DNA from: Microcaldota archaeon | GTDB taxonomy: Archaea > Micrarchaeota > Micrarchaeia > Micrarchaeales > Micrarchaeaceae | NCBI GenBank assembly: GCA_021812105.1 | Contig: JAKAOQ010000026.1 | Location: 1-8,325, forward strand | DNA length: 8,325 nucleotides | Direction: 5' to 3' | Part shown: in pieces, positions 1 to 5,824 of the stretch | Layout: each line of letters opens with the position of its first letter | Position numbering within the stretch: position 1 is the first letter of the stretch | Translations under genes and position numbers: made by a program | Notes under the pieces: generated by a model | The model's database searches: none | Told to the model about the DNA's origin: nothing | What the model saw: only the letters and a program-made list of their open reading frames with translations

Positions 1-3000
1 CCCTCTATATTGCTGTATGTGGAAGTGTTTGCATACGGGTAAATCCACATACTAACAGTAGCAGAAGAAGGTAGGTTAGGTGATGAGGGGCCCGGAATTC
101 CAACGTATCCGCTTGCCCCATTGAATATTGCAGCATCAGGCAGCAGGGCACCGTTTATAGAGCCAAGCGCATTTTGGTTGGAAGAATACGAGTAGGGGGT
201 TATCTCCCCAAACGTCACGCTCGGCATTTCGCCGTTGGGTGGGTAGGCACGGACTCTAGTCCAGTAATATTCAGCGTAAGAACCGCCGCAATACCTTGGT
301 CCGATATCCCCTGAAAGATACGAATTTGGGAAATTAGTTTCATTAATATATGTCGAATAATACCTCTGTGTAATTACTGGGTTATTCCCTGACCCTGAAA
401 TTAAAGTATAGACGTGCCAGTTGCCGTCCCCAGTCGGACTACCCGTATTATACCCCGTGAAAGAACTTGGAGCAGGATTTCCCGTGTATAATGTGTCACC
501 ACCTGCTGTACTCCCTCTTATTGCCCAGAGGTTTGTGTTTGAAGAAGTAGAACCTGATGTTTGAATATTCCACCACATACCCATATCATCGTTTGTAGCA
601 AAATTTGCATAAAAGTCAATTATATACGGATCAGAAAAACTAGTTGTTGAGTATATACCAATCTGATTACAATTCCCCCCGGTAATATCTAACATATTAT
701 TTACAGAGTAGGTGTAAGCTCCCGTATTCCCCCATTTCGAATTTAATGATGTTCCAGCAAAGTTGTCATAGAAGTTGAACACGTTTTGTCCATTGTCGTA
801 TTCGCCATAAGTAGGAGAGAGTTGCGGCGCCTCCCCCGCGTACACGCCGTCATAATCTGCGCTGGTGGCGCCAAAAACCATACTGATAGTTATATTAGAA
901 TTTGCAGATATGCCTTTAGGTAATCTAACCCAAAATGTAGCATTGCTGGACGCGGTGCTGCATCCACTTTCACACCAACTGTACAGTTCAGTGCCGTTCT
1001 GATAGAATCTTATGTTGCCAAGGTTGCTCGCCTCATACGCGGAATAAGCAGAGGGATTGAGAGTAATCATCTGCTGGAAAGGTGCAGGAGCTGCGGTTGA
1101 TTGTGAATTTTTAAGCGTAATGGGTAACACGTACGCAGAACTAGGCATTGAAAGCGATGATGAATTGCAACTCGCCACATTGTTGCAGCCGAAACCAGCC
1201 ACGGTCATATAGTTGTAAGAGTTGTATATCGCACCGTATCTGAGCGGATTTCCCACATAATTGTTCAGACTGCTAAAAAATACAGGACCAACCGAGATGA
1301 CACTGTTGTTATTTCCGCTGTAGTCGTTCGTGTTTCCGTTGAGAGGCCACCAGCCTATAAGAGAGTTTGAACTTGGTGGTGCATCGTTTATCCCTTCGTG
1401 GTATAGAGCGTTTATCTGAGCGCGCGAAAGTGATTTATTAAAAAGTTGCACATCTGCAATAGACGTCCCGGCGGCCGCTTCCTCCAATCCACCAGGAGGG
1501 TTTGTGAATAAGGCCAGAGCGGGTTTTTTAAGAGTGGCTGTTGCGTTGGTTATTGCAGAAACACTCATACTCCCAGATGCCACGAGTTGCCCATTAATGT
1601 AGATGTTCTCTGTGGTCCAATTACCATTTATAGAGGCAAAGTACCACTCGTTAGGCGCAATCATAAAAGCAGGGCTGCAGATACTAAGCTCCACGGAATT
1701 TGGCCAGTTTTCCATAAGGAGACAAAATGAATTTTGTGGACTTGATTCTATAAACGTTCCGCCAAAATCGTAGTTCTGACCGCCTCCGGCACCACCGTTT
1801 ACGCTCGCATTGTATATATCAGTAAGAGGCTGCCAACTTGTGGGCGATGCGGGTATCTTGAACCAGAAAGTCTCAGTATAGTTAAACCCTGGCTTGGGGA
1901 TTAATGCGTACATGCCTGCGCCCCCATCGGTTGTCAACACCGCCTTGTTCACGGAGTCCAAAGAGAAAATCCCGCTATGTGAATTATTGTTTAGAGCGGA
2001 GCCGGAGCTGTCCAGATACGATGGTGAGGAAAGTGAAGAGTAATAGTAGTTGTTATCGTACGCGGTTTTTAGGCCTGACATGTTTAGCAGCGACAGGCTG
2101 CTACCACTGAGCAATACTTTGGTCCCGTTCTGCAGGTAGTTGAATATATTGGCGGAATTCGAATATACAAGATACGGCTTGAGAGGAGTGCTAGAGTTGG
2201 TCACGTTGGTAACCAGTCCACCCATGTTGCACACGCTCTGGTTCACATCGGCGGCGTTGGAAGTCGCGAGTATATAGTTGATGTTCCTGTATTGCGCTGG
2301 TATAGAGGAGCATACTATTCCGGAGGGTTCAACGAGCAGTGTGCCGTAAACGAACATGAACGTGGATTTGGAGCCGCTTATCGCCCGTGCGTTGCCCACC
2401 ATCGTAACGAGGCTGTTGTTCATCACGTTTATCTGTTGCGGATTTCCGCTTTCTACGCTGTACAGGTCCATGGTTCCGTTGAGCGAGACGCTGCCCTTCG
2501 CGTGTATCGGATACGTGATCGTACCTTCTGTGGAATTCAGCACAGCCAGAGCGGTATAGCTTACGTTCAACGTGAACGGGGAGTCCTGGTATACAGCGAT
2601 AGTCGCGTTATTTATGTTCAGCTCCATGTTCTGCTTTGCGGCCTCTACAACAATGCTGTTCGTGAAATTGACCAGCGTGTAACCGTTCATGTATCCGTTC
2701 AGGACGCTGCTGCCGTATATCGTTCCGTTGTTCATGAGGCTCTCAAGTTCCAGGGCCGTGTTGTTCACGAAGTTTCCCTTCCTGAGCGTTGCGTTACCCT
2801 CATAGTAGACGAGTGCGTTGAGTGCTCTGCGCAGGCTGTCGTGCATGAACGAGGACGTTCCGCTGCTGAGGCTCTGCGTAAACGCACCGGTACTCAGGGT
2901 TACCGAGGCTGCAGTACCCAAGTTGCTGTAGTTTATGTTTATGACCACGTAGGTGATCAGCTCGGCAAGCATCAGCACGAAAAGCACTATCGTAACGAGC

Positions 3001-3035
3001 GTCAGCAGTATGCCCTTCCTGCTCTTGATTCTCAT
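1..3035 (-). CDS. Pilin-like anchored LamG/DUF2341 giant surface protein, C-terminus beyond the window
   Basis: The frame is open from ATG at 3035 to the left edge without a stop, giving 1011 visible residues. The N-terminus MRIKSRKGILLTLV aligns with the two upstream pilin-like N-termini but has Val where they have Asp; a hydrophobic helix spans about 9-33. Residues 40-370 form an Asn/Ser-rich exterior region without a family I recognise; its start (about 60-230) looks like a pilin stalk, and Cys 242 and 269 may pair. A LamG domain covers about 375-545, with YINGQLV (479-485), then GWWPLNGNTNDYSG (561-574). DUF2341 covers about 638-735 (LPITLKNS, SWCESGC, FWVRLPKG), followed by NFYDNFAGTSLNSKW and a concanavalin-like region ending WTRVRAYPPNGEMPSVTFG. 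A second LamG begins at about 968 (AAIFNGASGYVGI) and leaves the window. At least 27 sequons are present. The ATG overlaps the previous stop by four bases (ATGA) and has GGTGAT six bases upstream, so translational coupling is likely. Probable role: surface adhesin; unproven. Confidence 0.93.
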   Translation of the reverse strand, partial: MRIKSRKGILLTLVTIVLFVLMLAELITYVVININYSNLGTAASVTLSTGAFTQSLSSGTSSFMHDSLRRALNALVYYEGNATLRKGNFVNNTALELESLMNNGTIYGSSVLNGYMNGYTLVNFTNSIVVEAAKQNMELNINNATIAVYQDSPFTLNVSYTALAVLNSTEGTITYPIHAKGSVSLNGTMDLYSVESGNPQQINVMNNSLVTMVGNARAISGSKSTFMFVYGTLLVEPSGIVCSSIPAQYRNINYILATSNAADVNQSVCNMGGLVTNVTNSSTPLKPYLVYSNSANIFNYLQNGTKVLLSGSSLSLLNMSGLKTAYDNNYYYSSLSSPSYLDSSGSALNNNSHSGIFSLDSVNKAVLTTDGGAGMYALIPKPGFNYTETFWFKIPASPTSWQPLTDIYNASVNGGAGGGQNYDFGGTFIESSPQNSFCLLMENWPNSVELSICSPAFMIAPNEWYFASINGNWTTENIYINGQLVASGSMSVSAITNATATLKKPALALFTNPPGGLEEAAAGTSIADVQLFNKSLSRAQINALYHEGINDAPPSSNSLIGWWPLNGNTNDYSGNNNSVISVGPVFFSSLNNYVGNPLRYGAIYNSYNYMTVAGFGCNNVASCNSSSLSMPSSAYVLPITLKNSQSTAAPAPFQQMITLNPSAYSAYEASNLGNIRFYQNGTELYSWCESGCSTASSNATFWVRLPKGISANSNITISMVFGATSADYDGVYAGEAPQLSPTYGEYDNGQNVFNFYDNFAGTSLNSKWGNTGAYTYSVNNMLDITGGNCNQIGIYSTTSFSDPYIIDFYANFATNDDMGMWWNIQTSGSTSSNTNLWAIRGSTAGGDTLYTGNPAPSSFTGYNTGSPTGDGNWHVYTLISGSGNNPVITQRYYSTYINETNFPNSYLSGDIGPRYCGGSYAEYYWTRVRAYPPNGEMPSVTFGEITPYSYSSNQNALGSINGALLPDAAIFNGASGYVGIPGPSSPNLPSSATVSMWIYPYANTSTYSNIE
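1314..1454 (-). repeat. 47-codon LamG-end/GWWPL junction repeat, copy 4
   Basis: Follows the LamG domain of the leftmost gene, from DVQLFN to NDYSG, again exactly 141 bp. The DNA core at 1315-1355 matches copy 1 at 37 of 41 positions although it lies in a different gene about 6 kb away. It is followed by a linker and DUF2341, not by a LamG body. Confidence 0.85.
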
Positions 3036-5254
3036 TTCCAGATCACCACGCTTTCGTTGTAGCTTCTGCCAGTCCCGTTTACGCTAAGTCCCAACGGGAC
3101 TGTGCCCTTGCTTATTTGGTAGGAATTAAGCAGAGACTGAGGCGCGTAGCCCGAATTCGAATAGCCGAACTGGCTGTTTGGTATTCCTACGTTGTTATTG
3201 CCCGAGTAATCATTCGCGTTGCCCTCAAGAGGCCACCAGCCCTCTAGAGTAGAAGCATTGACGGGCGCACCGTTAATGCCTTCGCCGTAGAGCTGATTTA
3301 TCTGGCTCTGCGTCAGAGCCGAACTGTACAGCTGCACGTTGACCAACCTGCCGCCTATCAGCCAGCCGCCACAGCAATCATTATCGTTTATCAGGAAGTT
3401 GTAACCGTATTTTGAGTAATTGGATGGCGAACTTGACGACCACGGTTTGCTTGTGCACTGCGCGTTCGCGCATACCTCTACATAGCCGCCTCCGTGGCCG
3501 TTGTAGTAGAAGCTTGATGTAGCCATAACCCACTTGTTGAACGGCACGGGCACGCTGTTCACTCCAACAGCTCCATCGTTTGTGCAGAGGCCTCCAGAAC
3601 TGTACCATTGTATCGTGTTTAGGGTGTAGTGCGTTGAGGTATTGCCGATTACCCACATCCCGCTAGTGCATCCATTGCTCTCCTCTATGAGGTCGCGTCC
3701 TGTTCCAGTAAGAGGCGGGTTAGTGTCCATAAACCAAGCATTTATTGTCCATGAACCGCCATTCCAAGCTTTGTTCAGAGATGGTGACTGATAGACCGTA
3801 ACTCCGTGCTGGGATGTATTAGGAAAGCTCGCAGTTTTTAGGCTTGGCGCGTATGTACCGTTTATGAAAAGACCCATATTGCTAGACGGATATATGGAAT
3901 TAAGTATGGCGCTCGCACAGCCTCCTTCGTTGCCAAGGTAGAATTCTCCAAGGGCGCTTGCTATGCTCTGGTTCGGCGATGCGCTGCACGTGCCAAAGGC
4001 GTAGAGCGTGCTACCGGCCGCGACGTAGGCGTTGCCGTACGCAAGCGCTATGTCTGCATACTTGTTGTACGCTGAAGATGGAAAGGTGAAGTTCCATATC
4101 ATGTTGCCGCTTTTAATGTCAAACGCGATAAACTTGCTTCCTCCGGGCATAAGGTAGAAGTCATACGGGCTGGCGGAAGGAGTAGCGTTTTCGTTGGTAA
4201 CCGGAGGCAGAGAAGCTGAGAGAGACGTACCAGACGTTATGTTAAATGAGTATACTTTGTCCGTTGTCTCTACGAAGGCCGAACCCCCGGATTCGGCTAC
4301 ACCGCCAAAGACCTGAGAGTCAAGAGAGAGCGGATACTTCATACTTCCTCCAAGAGTGAAGACGTTTAGTTTGCTGCCGTTGCCTATGAATATTAATCCA
4401 TCGTATATAGAAGGCGTGCTTATCGCGGATGTTGAAAGAGGAAGGTTCCAGTTCTGCATAAGAGTGTTGCCGTTGAGCGCGTACGAGCTCAGATAATTCT
4501 GCGTTCCAACAGTCGAAGTACTAACTACGAATTCCCCGTTCGAGTAGACCGGAAGTTGCACGGTAGTAGGGAGAGTCGCGTGCGCATATACGGTACCGTT
4601 CGATGGATAGACTAGGTAGAAGCTATCCCCTCCGCCAAACGTTACGAACCCGTCTTCGACCGCTATTGGTGTGTCTATAGACACGGCTACGTCACTGCTC
4701 CACATCTTGGCGCCGCCTTTCAGACTTACAGCGGCGAGGTATCCAGAGGTATTTGCGTAGATTATCTCACCCTTGTAGATCACTGGTGACCCTGAAAAAC
4801 TAGTCTGTATCGAAACGGGAAAACCGCTTACTGCTTTGCCCGTAGTGGCATTTATTGCGTACAACTCGCTGCCGGCTCCGAAAACTACAACACCGGAGTC
4901 GACGGATACGAGCGGGGTTATGGCAGCAGAGGCAGAATATGTGAACAGCAAATCCAGAGCCTGCGGACCGTAGCTGCCGCTGGATGATAAGCCGGAATTT
5001 CCGCCGTAATATGGCCACGATTCTGCGCTAGCGGCTCCGGTTCTGGAAGCGTAGAGGGCGTACAGCACCCCGCTAGCCTGTCCAATCTTAGTCTGAACAA
5101 GGTTCTGCATTATTCCAAGCGCTTCGCCGACCTGCGGCTCGGTAAGGCTAGGCGAAGTAAAGTGCACGTACAGTATGATTGATACCCCCAGGCTCGCGAT
5201 TATAAGCGCGAAGAGCGCATCGAGAGTGAATATGAAGCCCTTCATGTTTTTCAT
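3032..5254 (-). CDS. Pilin-anchored beta-propeller and LamG surface protein (740 aa)
   Basis: A complete protein with three parts. (1) A class III-like N-terminus, MKNMKGFIFTLD, with a membrane helix to about residue 33 and a helical stalk to about 75. (2) A PQQ-like beta-propeller, about 120-420, with roughly eight blades; examples are GSELYAINATTGK (128-140), IIYANTSGYLAAVSLKGG (164-181), GSKFIAFDIKSGNMIW (372-387) and AAGSTLYAF (412-420). (3) A LamG domain, about 460-658, with C-terminal segment NVQLYSSALTQSQINQLY, followed by a GWWPLEGNANDYSG segment (672-685) and a 55-residue tail not resembling a full domain. Cysteines are absent before residue 423; several follow (423, 446, 529, 557, 595, 600, 627, 628), so disulfides are plausible. 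At least 15 N-x-S/T sequons are present. The domain order recalls tip adhesins such as PilY1, which also carry a beta-propeller, but PilY1 is not pilin-anchored. The start at 5254 is supported by GGTGAT nine bases upstream. Ligand unknown. Confidence 0.95.
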   Translation of the reverse strand: MKNMKGFIFTLDALFALIIASLGVSIILYVHFTSPSLTEPQVGEALGIMQNLVQTKIGQASGVLYALYASRTGAASAESWPYYGGNSGLSSSGSYGPQALDLLFTYSASAAITPLVSVDSGVVVFGAGSELYAINATTGKAVSGFPVSIQTSFSGSPVIYKGEIIYANTSGYLAAVSLKGGAKMWSSDVAVSIDTPIAVEDGFVTFGGGDSFYLVYPSNGTVYAHATLPTTVQLPVYSNGEFVVSTSTVGTQNYLSSYALNGNTLMQNWNLPLSTSAISTPSIYDGLIFIGNGSKLNVFTLGGSMKYPLSLDSQVFGGVAESGGSAFVETTDKVYSFNITSGTSLSASLPPVTNENATPSASPYDFYLMPGGSKFIAFDIKSGNMIWNFTFPSSAYNKYADIALAYGNAYVAAGSTLYAFGTCSASPNQSIASALGEFYLGNEGGCASAILNSIYPSSNMGLFINGTYAPSLKTASFPNTSQHGVTVYQSPSLNKAWNGGSWTINAWFMDTNPPLTGTGRDLIEESNGCTSGMWVIGNTSTHYTLNTIQWYSSGGLCTNDGAVGVNSVPVPFNKWVMATSSFYYNGHGGGYVEVCANAQCTSKPWSSSSPSNYSKYGYNFLINDNDCCGGWLIGGRLVNVQLYSSALTQSQINQLYGEGINGAPVNASTLEGWWPLEGNANDYSGNNNVGIPNSQFGYSNSGYAPQSLLNSYQISKGTVPLGLSVNGTGRSYNESVVIWK
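3042..3047 (-). promoter_or_regulatory. Ribosome-binding site of the DUF2341/LamG gene, inside the upstream gene
   Basis: GGTGAT on the minus strand, six bases before the ATG at 3035. It is embedded in the last codons of the 740-residue gene (encoding Val-Val-Ile-Trp-Lys), so the site doubles as coding sequence. With the ATGA stop/start overlap it decides the start and suggests coupled translation. Confidence 0.8.
3200..3340 (-). repeat. 47-codon LamG-end/GWWPL junction repeat, copy 3
   Basis: Follows the LamG domain of the 740-residue gene, from NVQLYS to NDYSG, with the same 141-bp length. The DNA core at 3201-3241 is the most diverged copy, with about 31 of 41 positions matching copy 1. 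Only 55 residues follow it before the stop, so the GWWPL half does not open a full LamG domain here. Confidence 0.85.
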
Positions 5255-5263
5255 TTTGGAATC

Positions 5264-5269
5264 ATCACC
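5264..5269 (-). promoter_or_regulatory. Ribosome-binding site of the 740-residue gene
   Basis: GGTGAT on the minus strand, nine bases before the ATG at 5254, complementary to the archaeal 16S rRNA 3' end (anti-SD ATCACCTCC). It lies in the 18-base gap after the minor-pilin gene and fixes the start so that the class III-like signal is at the N-terminus. Confidence 0.8.
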
Positions 5270-5272
5270 ATA

Positions 5273-5815
5273 TCAGACCACTCCAAGGGGTTCACCGGTC
5301 CATACCTGCACCACTATAGTGGCTGGCTGCCCGTTTATGAAGATATTCTTTTTCTGCACGTACGTAGTGAGGGCCTTGCCCGCTGTAGGGCTGCTGCCTA
5401 TAGTTATGTTGAACGACTGACCTTCTATATTTATGTAGTAGTCGTACGCCAGTCCGAGAAGCGATTTGGTCGCCTGGTAGTTCGAATTTGACATGGACAT
5501 GAAAGTATAGATCTTGCTGGCGGACATGCTCGTGCTTCCCTGAGATGCGGCTAGCCCTATGCTGACGTTTGACCATGTAAGCGGGTTGCTCGTGTTGACC
5601 AGGTTGGGCCAGTTTGAGGGTGCACCAGTGGATACAAGGACCTGTGCGAGCGTCTGTGCCTGCAATTGCATCAGAGTTGACCCGCTTCCGTATGCAAGGG
5701 ATAGTTGGGAATTTATTTCAGACCACGTAAATGCGAGTATCGTAAGCGCAACGGCGAAGATAACTATGGCGAATATTAGGTCGATGCTCCAGAATTGGCC
5801 TTTGTAGTTTCTCAT
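5273..5815 (-). CDS. Minor-pilin-like membrane-anchored protein (180 aa)
   Basis: A small single-pass protein, probably a minor pilin or pilin-like subunit. The N-terminus MRNYKGQFWSID has a short basic stretch, the K-G of a class III signal, then a polar/acidic S-x-D and a hydrophobic helix (about 11-31). The acidic residue sits six positions after the Gly, one further than the usual archaeal +5 Glu if cleavage directly follows Gly, so processing is uncertain. The 150-residue exterior domain has no cysteine and three sequons. It contains PSNWP (66-70), SIGLA (85-89), a KIYTFMSMSNSNY stretch (101-113) and KSLLGLAYDYY (117-127). I recall this pattern (NW, then IGLA, then LLGL-YDYY) from an uncharacterised family of archaeal pilin-like proteins. 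The ATG at 5815 puts the signal at the extreme N-terminus. The Shine-Dalgarno match is weak (TGAT, 3 bases before the start), so translation may be coupled to the gene 9 bases upstream. Confidence 0.93.
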   Translation of the reverse strand: MRNYKGQFWSIDLIFAIVIFAVALTILAFTWSEINSQLSLAYGSGSTLMQLQAQTLAQVLVSTGAPSNWPNLVNTSNPLTWSNVSIGLAASQGSTSMSASKIYTFMSMSNSNYQATKSLLGLAYDYYINIEGQSFNITIGSSPTAGKALTTYVQKKNIFINGQPATIVVQVWTGEPLGVV

Positions 5816-5824
5816 CGTATCAAT

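Noticed and set aside
2292..3062. Plus-strand open frame of 256 codons
   Set aside because: It lies wholly opposite the anchor and stalk region of the leftmost gene. Its translation is rich in Val, His, Arg and Cys with no recognisable domain, as expected from the antisense of GC-richer coding sequence.
3381..3656. Minus-strand 91-codon frame inside the 740-residue gene
   Set aside because: Out-of-frame shadow of the LamG domain; composition is Arg/Gln/Trp-rich without any family resemblance.
4860..4920. PQQ-dependent dehydrogenase activity for the beta-propeller protein
   Set aside because: The blades look like PQQ-type structural repeats, but I see no quinoprotein cofactor or calcium-site residues that I could assign, and the pilin-like anchor and LamG domain point to a binding role.
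5255..5272. Terminator or promoter between the minor-pilin gene and the 740-residue gene
   Set aside because: The 18-base gap holds only the ribosome-binding site; there is no T-run, hairpin or TATA-like box.
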